From SMWN01 sp965221455 (GTDB lineage Bacteria; Pseudomonadota; Gammaproteobacteria; Eutrophobiales; Eutrophobiaceae), in contig OZ244890.1 of NCBI GenBank assembly GCA_965221455.1, positions 806,001 through 870,000 of the forward strand: 64,000 nucleotides of DNA, in the 5' to 3' direction. Positions 34,308 through 42,634 of the stretch are shown in pieces. The position numbers and the translations under genes were made by a program. Position 1 is the stretch's first letter; each line of letters starts with the position of its first letter. The notes under the pieces were generated by a model. The model saw only the letters and a list, made by a program, of their open reading frames with translations. It was not told the origin of the DNA and did no database searches.

Positions 34308-37026
34308 GCCTGAAATTTCCAGCAGGCATATAAGCTTCCTCTTGAATCTTGTTAACAGAATAATCACCAACCATAATGTCTTCTTCAGTCATGCCATAAA
34401 GGCGGTCGCCGCTTATTTCGCCACCTTTACTATAACGTGGATTTTTACGATATAGCGCAATAGCATTTCCTGATGCAATCGAAAACTGGATATTCTCAAC
34501 CAGTGCAATCGAATGGTCCTTGACGGCGATGCCAAGCTGACAATCTGTGAGCTGACTGTTTCGTATCGTCACATGACTGGCCTCACCCACTGAAATGCAT
34601 TTATCCCCGCTGCCGGTGATTCTGACATCATCGATCATGGTTTTCGAATTCATTAGATCAATAGCATCGTTTCCAGTATTAAAAAAAACAGAGTCAATAA
34701 CTTTTACATCAACGATATCCATATCCAGGGCATCAAATGCAGTATTTTTAAATTCACAACGCTTTATCTCACCCTGACTGTATGCAACATGAAGAGCATC
34801 ATCACCGATACTGTTATCACTGATAGTACAATCCTCCAGCTTGAATGAATTAACATCATGAATGTTTAACTGACCTGGATAATGTATCAGATTGCGCGAA
34901 GTAACCGAGCCTCCACTAACCAGAATATGGCTCATATGACTGCCGGATGCTTTTTCACCCTGAATAACAATGCTACCCCAGGGGTTGTTTGTGGTCATTC
35001 GTTCAAACTTAATCGGTAATGCAACCGTCCCCTTTGCAAAAACTTGCCCGTAGAAAAATACGGAAGTGTTATCATAAAGTTTGAATTTTGTGCCGGGCAG
35101 TATAGTTACTTTTTGTTCCTCGGTGAAAACAAGATCGTAATAAGCCTCAATTTCACCTGATAATATAATTTCATTTTTAAATGTCTTTGTTTGTGATAAT
35201 AATTTCCATGGGTGTAGTGATACCGTATTCTCATTTTTGGAAAAATTATCATCCTGTGTAATTTTCACCAGGTCAGAGGTGATCGAATTTATACCACTTA
35301 ATTCATTTACTTCAATCAAATCAGTCGTACTCAAGCCCTTGACCAGGTAGCGGTAATGCAGTGGCGACGGCGAGTACTTATCTTCATCATTTGTAAAATC
35401 AAGTGGTGATTTATTCTGACGCTCCGCATCACGATGTTGATTAACCGCGATCCCCCCATATAGTCTGTCCAATTGTCCATTATTTAATACAGGATATATC
35501 TTATCTTCATAAATACGGGACAATTTAACATCTCCATGCAGGGTCGCAGGAATGATCGACCAGGGATCAAAATCAACAGGACTGCTTGCGGTTACTGCGA
35601 TAGTGATTTGAAGCTGGTTTTCAGATATTACTTCAATGTCATAACTTGCATTGCTGGAGTCCAACAATCCCTTGATATTCTTGTGTCTGACCTTGTACAT
35701 GGTTTTCATCTGTTCAATCGCATCTGAATATTCATTCATTGACAAAGGCACGACCTTATCAATTCCAAAATACTTATTGTACACATCAGGATGTTGACGA
35801 TATGGATCCGCCGCCAATTCATCCTTGACTCTATCACTGGCATCATTAATCATGGCAATAACGTGATCAACGGTGAATCTCTTCCATAATTTATAGGTTA
35901 TCAAATCGTTTTCATATTTCAGAATCGGGTTTAACAAAATTCGTTTATATAAGGGTGTTACCGGTATTATCTGATTCGCTGACCAAAAACGCATATCCCA
36001 TTCAATCGGTTCGAATTTACCTCTGTAGGGATCAAAATATATTTTATGATTATGAAACAAATCATGATGGTAGCTACCAACAAGATTATCCAGTCCCCAG
36101 AATAAATAGAATTTTTCCTTGTCGAAGTAAGTATCAAATGCCTGCATAAATTCCAATGGCTCTGTTTCGTGCATAATATTAAACAGCTTTTTAATATCTT
36201 CACGGTCATTTAGTGACTCTGCATTTCTTGAAGCAGTCTTTTTCCATAATCGCTCGTCAAACCACAACATAACACTATCCTTAAAGTAAAAGGCTGCTTC
36301 ACCCAGTCCTGAACTGGGGCCAAAAGGATCAGCAATAGATCGGGTGTCGCCTTCATAAATACTCCCGGGCATTCGGGTATTTTTACGCAGCAAGGACTCA
36401 TCCACTGCACTCAGGAAAAAATGCAACCCATTATATTTGTTGTTAATGAAAAGACGCGCCGGGAAATAATCAGGTGTTAATAAGCCTATCGATCTGGCCA
36501 TATTATAACTAACCCAATCAAGTATTGTGAATCTTGACGTAGGATTAACCAAATTAAATCGACGCTCATTACGGTAAGTACTGTAAGGGGGTAATTTCAC
36601 CCGAATTGATTTCTTCTCGTAAAACCAGTGTAACGGTAAACCTCCACGATAGCGAAACTGTGCTGCACCCATGAATTCCGGCTTGTCCATCTTGAGATGA
36701 CTCTGTTTATATTGAAGTTTCGCGCTTGCAGGCAAATTCTCCTCAAGAGATTCCAAATCTTCTTCAGCAACGAATAGATGAAATGATGGTAATGTTGTAT
36801 TCGCTGGTAGCGGTTCTGCAATAAACTTTTGGTATTGTCTGGCGACGAACTCCTTGGTAAAAAAATGAATGGATTTAATTTCGATTGGAACTTCTGTGCC
36901 TAATACCTTTCTGTGTTTCACATACGCATCCACACCGCCGAATAGAATACTTCCTGCAACCATCAGTATTAAAAATGCGGGCAGAACCAGCCAATATGAA
37001 CAGCTTTTCAGGTAATTGAACCACAT
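34300..37026 (-). CDS. CotH kinase-domain protein fused to a right-handed beta-helix
   Basis: About 908 residues. One N-terminal membrane anchor (YWLVLPAFLILMVAGSILF) is followed by an extracytoplasmic CotH-type kinase domain (about 85-450) with FRYRGG, KSIRVKLP, LLRKNTRMPGSIYEGD and the active-site stretch NHKIYFDPYRGKFEPIEWDM. The C-terminal third (about 640-880) has regular turns such as ISDNSIGDDALHVAYSQGEI and NTGNDAIDLMNSKTMIDDVR, typical of a parallel beta-helix. CotH proteins are protein kinases acting on spore-coat or surface proteins. ATG at 37026 is preferred; the TTG at 37038 would overlap the upstream gene. Confidence 0.85.
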   Translation of the reverse strand: MWFNYLKSCSYWLVLPAFLILMVAGSILFGGVDAYVKHRKVLGTEVPIEIKSIHFFTKEFVARQYQKFIAEPLPANTTLPSFHLFVAEEDLESLEENLPASAKLQYKQSHLKMDKPEFMGAAQFRYRGGLPLHWFYEKKSIRVKLPPYSTYRNERRFNLVNPTSRFTILDWVSYNMARSIGLLTPDYFPARLFINNKYNGLHFFLSAVDESLLRKNTRMPGSIYEGDTRSIADPFGPSSGLGEAAFYFKDSVMLWFDERLWKKTASRNAESLNDREDIKKLFNIMHETEPLEFMQAFDTYFDKEKFYLFWGLDNLVGSYHHDLFHNHKIYFDPYRGKFEPIEWDMRFWSANQIIPVTPLYKRILLNPILKYENDLITYKLWKRFTVDHVIAMINDASDRVKDELAADPYRQHPDVYNKYFGIDKVVPLSMNEYSDAIEQMKTMYKVRHKNIKGLLDSSNASYDIEVISENQLQITIAVTASSPVDFDPWSIIPATLHGDVKLSRIYEDKIYPVLNNGQLDRLYGGIAVNQHRDAERQNKSPLDFTNDEDKYSPSPLHYRYLVKGLSTTDLIEVNELSGINSITSDLVKITQDDNFSKNENTVSLHPWKLLSQTKTFKNEIILSGEIEAYYDLVFTEEQKVTILPGTKFKLYDNTSVFFYGQVFAKGTVALPIKFERMTTNNPWGSIVIQGEKASGSHMSHILVSGGSVTSRNLIHYPGQLNIHDVNSFKLEDCTISDNSIGDDALHVAYSQGEIKRCEFKNTAFDALDMDIVDVKVIDSVFFNTGNDAIDLMNSKTMIDDVRITGSGDKCISVGEASHVTIRNSQLTDCQLGIAVKDHSIALVENIQFSIASGNAIALYRKNPRYSKGGEISGDRLYGMTEEDIMVGDYSVNKIQEEAYMPAGNFRRE

Positions 37027-37028
37027 GA

Positions 37029-38015
37029 CTATTTGCAAAAACTTATTTTCAACAGTCTATCGTAACAGGCCTGCCGCGAATACCTTCCCAAAATGAAGTA
37101 GATAAAGAGAAACCCTGTGAAAATGAGACAGATGATTTGTCCTATTGAATATATTGCAGGATATTGACGAAATAATTCATGGGCAGGCTGATAGTGCATA
37201 GCCAATTTATTATAGTCAGTATAGCCAAACCATGAATAGGGTTGGACGTGGGGAAAGCGATTCCGTAATGTTTCATTTACACGACAAAATGCAGCATGCA
37301 GATGTTCTTTTTCATGTTTTTTCAGATTATCTTTCTCGTCGCTAAATATTTCAATCTTGAGTAACCAGGATGTATTGGGCACACCGATACTGGAGATAGT
37401 AAATTGGCTGAGTGTAAACGCTGCATGTGGGATGCCGAATAAGGAAACCAAAAGAACTTTTTCCATTGATTCAATCTGCAAAGATGCCGCGATTGATTCT
37501 GCAGATTCTTTACTGACAGTAGAGAGGTGATTAATTAAAATTGGTCGGTCTTTTCTTTTTACACGACTAAAAAACGGATGTTTATCCAACGGCAAAGTCT
37601 TCTTCTTGTATTTTTTTACTTCAAACTCCTGAGTGATTGCAGGTGTTGACAGTTTATCTCTGTAACTTATTTGCTCTTTCTCGATTCTATAATCCGGCAA
37701 GTTATTGTCTACAGTATGTACCAGTTCCTTATTTGCTCTACGTAATGCCAGGCTGTCAAAGTCATAAAAAGTGGTTGTTCTATGGCGCTGTCCTGATGAG
37801 TCGATAAAATTTGTATCATAAGTAAAATTAAGTTGTGGATTATTCGCCGAAAAAAGGTACGCTGCTGCGTCGATAAAGTCTTCCTGGCCAAGTAAGTAGT
37901 AAACGTTATCGAAATCACGGCTGGCGCAGGATGTTGGGAGATCCCCTTGCGCAAATGCACCCGTCGCTGTCGTGACCACGGCCCACAAAACGACTATGTA
38001 ATAGCTCCCTGGCAT
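37029..38015 (-). CDS. Secreted/membrane protein with possible CYTH-like domain
   Basis: About 328 residues: signal peptide (YYIVVLWAVVTTATGAFA), a periplasmic domain of about 265 residues, and a C-terminal transmembrane helix (SIGQIICLIFTGFLFIYFIL). Within the domain, TTTFYDFDSLALRRANKEL and EKEQISY...QEFEVKKYKKK recall the YxDTxxxxLRxxxxxLR and ExExK strands of CYTH/VTC proteins, which bind triphosphate or polyphosphate. This match is weak and is my inference. It lies 22 bases after DUF4956 and 3 bases before CotH. ATG at 38015 is chosen; a TTG at 38024 is also possible. Confidence 0.6.
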   Translation of the reverse strand: MPGSYYIVVLWAVVTTATGAFAQGDLPTSCASRDFDNVYYLLGQEDFIDAAAYLFSANNPQLNFTYDTNFIDSSGQRHRTTTFYDFDSLALRRANKELVHTVDNNLPDYRIEKEQISYRDKLSTPAITQEFEVKKYKKKTLPLDKHPFFSRVKRKDRPILINHLSTVSKESAESIAASLQIESMEKVLLVSLFGIPHAAFTLSQFTISSIGVPNTSWLLKIEIFSDEKDNLKKHEKEHLHAAFCRVNETLRNRFPHVQPYSWFGYTDYNKLAMHYQPAHELFRQYPAIYSIGQIICLIFTGFLFIYFILGRYSRQACYDRLLKISFCK

Positions 38016-38036
38016 GATAGACAAAATACAGAATCT

Positions 38037-38735
38037 CTATACAGAAGATAAATCCTGATCATAGGCTACCAGTGTGGCGCGGATGACACCATCGTCGGCT
38101 TGCAGTTTATTCATAAAACCAGTTTGATCCATTTTCGTCTTTGCTTCCAGCGTGATCTCGATCCCTGATTCAGAAACAGTTTTTGATTTTATTGAAAGCT
38201 TTTCTGTCTGCTGCTTTAACTCATTGATGATACCGTCTTCTTTTGATGGATCGGATAACTGGATAACCAACAAAAATTTGTCTGTAATACCTTGACCTGA
38301 TCTTGTTAATAGCAACATGAATATCGCTATCATAATCGAACCAACAATAGATATATTATAGTAACCGACACCATTGGCGATACCGGCACTAATCGCCCAA
38401 AACAGAAAGACTAGATCCATGCTGTCCTTAACCGGCGTCCTGAAACGAACGATGGACAAGGCACCTACCATGCCAAGTGAGAGAACCAGATTACCACTGA
38501 TGGTCATGATGATCATCGCGGTCACGGCACTCGACAATACCAGTGAAATATTGAAACTACGCTGATAAAGAACGCCCTGGTAGGTCTTTTTATATATATA
38601 AAATATAAACATACCGACAAAAAATGACATTGAGAGATTAATGAATATATTTAGTGTCGTGATTCTGTCGGTGCTTCCCATGGACATTGCAATAAAACTT
38701 TTCTGTAATACATCTGCAAAGGTAACTTGATCCAT
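38037..38735 (-). CDS. DUF4956 membrane protein
   Basis: 232 residues: three to four transmembrane helices (about 25-45, 62-80, 85-105, 125-145) and a soluble C-terminal domain with an ACT-like pattern (FLLVIQLSDPSKEDGIINEL...IEITLEAKT). The segment LSLGMVGALSIVRFRTPVKD is the hallmark of DUF4956. These proteins are commonly encoded beside VTC-domain and CotH genes and are suspected to form a channel or scaffold for them; no direct function is known to me. GGAGG ribosome site overlaps the end of the VTC gene (2-base gap). Confidence 0.9.
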   Translation of the reverse strand: MDQVTFADVLQKSFIAMSMGSTDRITTLNIFINLSMSFFVGMFIFYIYKKTYQGVLYQRSFNISLVLSSAVTAMIIMTISGNLVLSLGMVGALSIVRFRTPVKDSMDLVFLFWAISAGIANGVGYYNISIVGSIMIAIFMLLLTRSGQGITDKFLLVIQLSDPSKEDGIINELKQQTEKLSIKSKTVSESGIEITLEAKTKMDQTGFMNKLQADDGVIRATLVAYDQDLSSV

Positions 38736-38737
38736 GA

Positions 38738-39445
38738 CTAATTATCCTCCCACTTTTCAACTTTATGGAATCTTCTGGCTAACGTATATTTGCTGATTGC
38801 CATTCTTTCAGCACTAACAGCGGATAACACTTGTTTTAGGTAGCAGGGGAAAAAATCGTCGAATTTTATTTCCAATATCTGCTTGCCTTCTATAATAACG
38901 GGCATCGTATCCTTTACCGTGGAAAATAGATCCAGATGATTAATATTCGAACACAAATCCTGATCAAAAGTCACTCTGATATTTGATACAGGCGAAACAA
39001 AAGCCATGCGCTTGTATTCAACAATGACTTTCGGCTTGTAACATTTTGTCACAAATGTCGTGTAGATTTCATTGAGAACAGGATCATTTTTATCCAATAG
39101 CATGGCATAATTTCCAAGGCATATCTGTTTAGCTGCTGTTTTGGAAATCGTGGCCACATCTTTTTTTATTATTTGACCGTATTTACGTTTTATCTCAAAT
39201 TTGACAGTATTATTCGAATCGTTGCCGTAAGTTCGCAATCTAATTTTTTTTCTCAGTAAATTACCTGATTGTTTTTGATAAAGGCATTCGTCATCAACGG
39301 AATCAAAATAAAGACTACGCACGCGATAAGCTGCATGGCTTTTACAATTTGCATCCATCGGCATTAATCCAGACAACCGGTGCAATAAACCATGCATCTG
39401 GATCTCATTGAGATAGTATTTTAACTCGTGGCGTTTGGATTGCAT
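38738..39445 (-). CDS. VTC-domain (polyphosphate polymerase-like) protein
   Basis: 235 residues, first gene of the row. The N-terminal RHELKYYL, YRVRSLYFDSVDDECLYQK, KKIRLRTYG and KFEIKRKYG segments give the alternating basic/acidic strands of the triphosphate tunnel fold found in the VTC4 catalytic domain, and VIVEYKRMAF plus ILEIKFDDFFP supply later acidic strands. VTC4 makes polyphosphate from ATP; bacterial stand-alone VTC proteins are less well characterised. No SPX domain is present. Cotranscription with DUF4956, the CYTH-like gene and CotH is likely from the 2-22 base gaps. Confidence 0.9.
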   Translation of the reverse strand: MQSKRHELKYYLNEIQMHGLLHRLSGLMPMDANCKSHAAYRVRSLYFDSVDDECLYQKQSGNLLRKKIRLRTYGNDSNNTVKFEIKRKYGQIIKKDVATISKTAAKQICLGNYAMLLDKNDPVLNEIYTTFVTKCYKPKVIVEYKRMAFVSPVSNIRVTFDQDLCSNINHLDLFSTVKDTMPVIIEGKQILEIKFDDFFPCYLKQVLSAVSAERMAISKYTLARRFHKVEKWEDN

Positions 39446-39553
39446 TATCAGCGAAAAATTCGCGGATTACTCTTTTTTAAATGAATAATTCATGAGCGAG
39501 TATTTTATATCAATTCGGTATCTGTATATTGACAGACTTATCGGTCTTACATG

Positions 39554-39588
39554 AAAAAACGCGCATCGCCATACAGCGATGCGCGTTT
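39554..39588 (-). terminator. pilA: Rho-independent terminator after pilA copy 1
   Basis: A perfect 13-bp stem (39557-39569 with 39576-39588, AAACGCGCATCGC/GCGATGCGCGTTT) with a 6-base loop; read leftward it ends in a run of T. It lies about 75 bases downstream of the pilin stop and upstream of the VTC gene, so it separates the two minus-strand units. Confidence 0.85.
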
Positions 39589-39663
39589 CACAGTCCGGAC
39601 TCCCGAATGCACTACCTGCTTTTACAGGAACCGCTCACTCACTCAAGTCCCGGAACCAGAGCT

Positions 39664-40095
39664 TTAAGTACAAGCACCAGGCTTATACTTGTTTTGGGTG
39701 ATGTCAGTCGTACACGCCCATTGTCCTGTTCCGGCATCACGTTCCAAAGTAAGTTTGTTAGGCTCAATTAACGGGTTTACATTTTTAAGCTCGCAAGTGA
39801 CTTTCCCGTTTATGGTTTTGGTACCCTTCACGAGGTTAAAATCACAGTATTGACCGCCCTTTGAAGTGACACCGATAAACCCGGCGGATGTATTGGTCAA
39901 TGAAGGATCCCCGCCTTCATTATACACTACTTCATACTGTGTCTTGGTTGGGGTAAGTTCTGCCAACGCGGAGGTTGCCTGCGACTTGATGGTGTAATCC
40001 TGATAAGCTGGCAACGCAATCGCAGCCAAAATACCGATAATCGCCACCACGATCATCAGCTCGATAAGTGTAAAACCCTGTTGCTTCATTTTCAT
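39664..40095 (-). CDS. pilA: Type IV major pilin, copy 1
   Basis: 143 residues. Type IVa prepilin: short basic leader MKMKQQG, cleavage before FTLIELMIVVAIIGILAAIA, with Glu5 of the mature chain, and the long helix continuing ALPAYQDYTIKSQATSALAE. Four cysteines in the globular domain (YC, TC, AC, AC) include the C-terminal D-loop pair WACTTDITQNKYKPGAC. GAGG lies 8 bases before the ATG. It has its own sigma-54 promoter and terminator. Closely similar to copy 2 over the first 55 and last 18 residues, but diverged in between. Confidence 0.96.
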   Translation of the reverse strand: MKMKQQGFTLIELMIVVAIIGILAAIALPAYQDYTIKSQATSALAELTPTKTQYEVVYNEGGDPSLTNTSAGFIGVTSKGGQYCDFNLVKGTKTINGKVTCELKNVNPLIEPNKLTLERDAGTGQWACTTDITQNKYKPGACT

Positions 40096-40218
40096 TTTTA
40101 ATACCTCAAATTATTCACTACATTATATCCAATATTCACGTCCCGGTGTTATGGGGATGAACCTCTGTTTTGTCCCTACCTACAAGACTCATCATGGAGA
40201 GACTACTACTGAACGGAT

Positions 40219-40233
40219 GCATTTACTATGCCA
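40219..40233 (-). promoter_or_regulatory. pilA: Sigma-54 promoter of pilA copy 1
   Basis: On the minus strand TGGCATAGTAAATGC has the -24 GG and -12 GC separated by exactly 10 bases. It lies about 125 bases upstream of the pilin start and is shared, with a single base change, by the other pilin copy. PilR is the expected activator. Confidence 0.75.
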
Positions 40234-40374
40234 AATAATAAAATGCATTATAATCAAATACTTAGCCTGAATACGCAGACAAAAAAGATTGTCTCTCGCT
40301 AATTTTTAGTCAGAAAGTGACAATCGGTGTCACTCTTCTAACCCTCAACAGCCGAAATCGCATGTTATTTTCGT

Positions 40375-40590
40375 TTACTCTCCAAACCGAACTTCTGCAA
40401 ACGATAACGCGGCGCACGTAGACTTAAACCTGCATTTCCTCACCGCCAGTCCGATTCCATCGTATTTTCTGCAACACATCCAAACCGTTTGTCGTTCTAC
40501 GTCATCAAACCAGCGTTCCAACACGGCGGATTGATACTCCGACTGTTCACGCCCGGATGTGTCTGTTACAGGCGCTACCATGCCGCTTGC
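40375..40590 (-). pseudogene. pilR: Decayed duplicate of the pilR 3' end
   Basis: The frame reads APVTDTSGREQSEYQSAVLE followed by RWFDDVERQ, matching VPVTDTSGQERSEHQSAVLEHRLDDVERQ near the PilR C-terminus; it then frameshifts through the HTH region. At the DNA level 40341-40585 parallels 41271-41517 nearly throughout. No start codon or upstream domains. Together with the adjacent pilin it forms the second unit of a tandem duplication. Confidence 0.9.
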
Positions 40591-40601
40591 CAAAGCCAGG
40601 T

Positions 40602-41024
40602 CTAACTACAAGCGCCAGGTTTGTACTTATTTTGGGTAATAGTAGTCGTACACTCCCACGTTCCATCGTCGATATAACGTCGCAGGAAGATAGATTCCCC
40701 ATCAATTATCGGGTTCGCATTTTGAATCTCGCATTTCATCCCACCAAAAGTGCCACGATTAGAGAGAATCGAAAAATGGCAGAATCGACCACTATTCTCC
40801 ATCACACCAACAAACCCGGCTTCATTAGCATCCAACGAAGGCGTGTTGCCCTGGTTAGTCGCGACTTCAAACTGCACTTTAGTTGGGGTAATTTCCGCCA
40901 ATGCAGAGGTTGCTTGTGACTTAATGGTGTAATCCTGATAAGCAGGCAGCGCAATCGCGGCCAAAATACCAATAATCGCCACCACGATCATTAGTTCGAT
41001 GAGTGTAAAACCTTGTTGCTTCAT
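40602..41024 (-). CDS. pilA: Type IV major pilin, copy 2
   Basis: 140 residues from the ATG at 41024 (the frame extends 13 codons further, without pilin character). Leader MKQQG, then FTLIELMIVVAIIGILAAIA and PAYQDYTIKSQATSALAE, as in copy 1. The middle region is different (NEAGFVGVMENSGRFCHFSI), and the end WECTTTITQNKYKPGACS again gives a disulfide-bonded loop. Two pilin alleles side by side suggest antigenic or receptor diversification. Lies directly downstream of pilR. Confidence 0.95.
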   Translation of the reverse strand: MKQQGFTLIELMIVVAIIGILAAIALPAYQDYTIKSQATSALAEITPTKVQFEVATNQGNTPSLDANEAGFVGVMENSGRFCHFSILSNRGTFGGMKCEIQNANPIIDGESIFLRRYIDDGTWECTTTITQNKYKPGACS

Positions 41025-41155
41025 TATTCTATTAACCTCAAGTAAATTTATAGTCATGCGCACCCTGTGCTATGGAGATGGATTTTCGACGTATCCCTGC
41101 TCAATCCCGTCCCTGCTTGATGAAATTCACCTGAAGAGACATAGTGTTCGTGAAA

Positions 41156-41170
41156 GCATTTATTATGCCA
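41156..41170 (-). promoter_or_regulatory. pilA: Sigma-54 promoter of pilA copy 2
   Basis: Minus strand TGGCATAATAAATGC, GG-N10-GC spacing, about 130 bases upstream of the pilin ATG and in the same relative position as in copy 1. Lies between pilR and the pilin. Confidence 0.75.
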
Positions 41171-41299
41171 AAATAATAATAAACTATTATAATCAAGCCC
41201 TTAGCTAAAAATGCAGACTGTCTTCGCTTGACGTTTTGTCAGGAGGTAGCCATCAGTGTCAGTCTTCTAACCCTCAACAGCCGAAATCGCATGCTATTT

Positions 41300-42634
41300 T
41301 TACTTACCATCCAAACCAAACTTCTGCAAACGATAGCGCAGCGCACGTAGACTTAAACCCAGTTTCTTCGCCGCTGCGGTTCGATTCCATCGTGTTTGTT
41401 GCAACACATCCAGAATCGCCTGTCGCTCCACGTCATCAAGCCGATGTTCCAACACAGCGGACTGATGCTCTGACCGTTCCTGACCGGATGTGTCTGTTAC
41501 AGGCACCTCCTTAAGATGTAAATCTTCAGGAACAATGACATCACCTTCAGCCAAAGCAAGCGTGCGCTCAAGAATATTTTCCAATTCACGCACATTACCG
41601 GGAAATGAATAGGACTGTAGCTTGTCCAGGGTTGCTTGCGATAAATGCACTATTTCCAGGCCTCCTTTACCGCTTATTTGTGAGAGAATATGTTCCACCA
41701 GCAGAGGAATATCTGTTAAGCGTTCTCTCAGGCTGGGCACACGAATATCAATCACGTTAATACGATAGTACAAATCCTGCCGGAATTCGCCCGCTTCCAC
41801 CAGAGAGGTCAAATCCTGGTGGGTTGCACTTAATATGCGAACATCAACGGGCAATTCACTCGTGCTGCCCACCGGTCTTATCGTTTTTTCCTGAATGGCG
41901 CGTAATAATTTAACCTGCATATGCAGCGGTAATTCGGCCACTTCGTCAAAGAACAAAGTACCACCTTCAGCAGTACGAAATAAACCTTCTTTATCGGCAA
42001 CGGCGCCGGTAAAACTCCCTTTAACGTGTCCAAACAATTCACTCTCCATTAACTCAGCGGAAATCGCACCACAATTTACCGGCACAAATTTAGCCGAAGA
42101 TCGTGCGCCCTGTTCATGAATCATTCTGGCAACCAGTTCCTTGCCGGTCCCTGACTCTCCACTGATATATACAGGCGCCTGACTCCTCGCTAACTTGCGA
42201 ATCGTTTTTCTAACATTGTCGATTATTTCAGTCTTGCCTATGAGACGACTCTCCGTCTCAATTTCAGTCGCTCTTAGTTTGAGCGCGGTTGCCACCAGGG
42301 TGCGTAACACTTTAAGATCAACGGGCTTACTCAAGAAATCAAACGCCCCGGATTTTAGCGCCTGAATGGCGGACTCCATGTTACCGTGCGCCGTGATAAC
42401 AGCGACTGGCAACTGCGGATTGTTCTCTTGCATGTAGGAGACCAACGCCAGCCCGTCACCATCAGGTAAACGCATATCCGTCAGACAAATATCGAAGTTA
42501 TGCTCTTTTAAAAGAATATATGCGTCATGCAAATTCTTCGCAGGCAAACTCTCTATGTTCATTCGTGCCAATGTTATCTCAAGTAATTCCCTGATATCGG
42601 GTTCGTCATCAACGATTAACGCTAGTTTTTTCAT
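41300..42634 (-). CDS. pilR: Sigma-54-dependent response regulator PilR
   Basis: About 444 residues in three domains: receiver (1-120, LIVDDEPDIRELLE, phospho-acceptor Asp in CLTDMRLPDGDG, Lys in LSKPVD), AAA+ activator (about 130-375, GESGTGKE Walker A, ESELFGHVKGSFTGA sigma-54 contact loop, GGTLFFDEVAELP Walker B) and a Fis-type HTH at the C-terminus (RWNRTAAAKKLGLSLRALRY). Activates pilA. The ATG at 42634 overlaps the pilS stop (TGATG); the 18 extra upstream codons lie within pilS. Confidence 0.96.
   Translation of the reverse strand: MKKLALIVDDEPDIRELLEITLARMNIESLPAKNLHDAYILLKEHNFDICLTDMRLPDGDGLALVSYMQENNPQLPVAVITAHGNMESAIQALKSGAFDFLSKPVDLKVLRTLVATALKLRATEIETESRLIGKTEIIDNVRKTIRKLARSQAPVYISGESGTGKELVARMIHEQGARSSAKFVPVNCGAISAELMESELFGHVKGSFTGAVADKEGLFRTAEGGTLFFDEVAELPLHMQVKLLRAIQEKTIRPVGSTSELPVDVRILSATHQDLTSLVEAGEFRQDLYYRINVIDIRVPSLRERLTDIPLLVEHILSQISGKGGLEIVHLSQATLDKLQSYSFPGNVRELENILERTLALAEGDVIVPEDLHLKEVPVTDTSGQERSEHQSAVLEHRLDDVERQAILDVLQQTRWNRTAAAKKLGLSLRALRYRLQKFGLDGK

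Noticed and set aside
33813..34370. Full 185-codon version of the small membrane protein
   Set aside because: The first 21-29 codons overlap the CotH coding end; later GTG or ATG starts fit better.
41376..41394. GGTTCGATTCC resembling a tRNA T-loop
   Set aside because: Lies within the PilR HTH coding region and no cloverleaf can be built around it.
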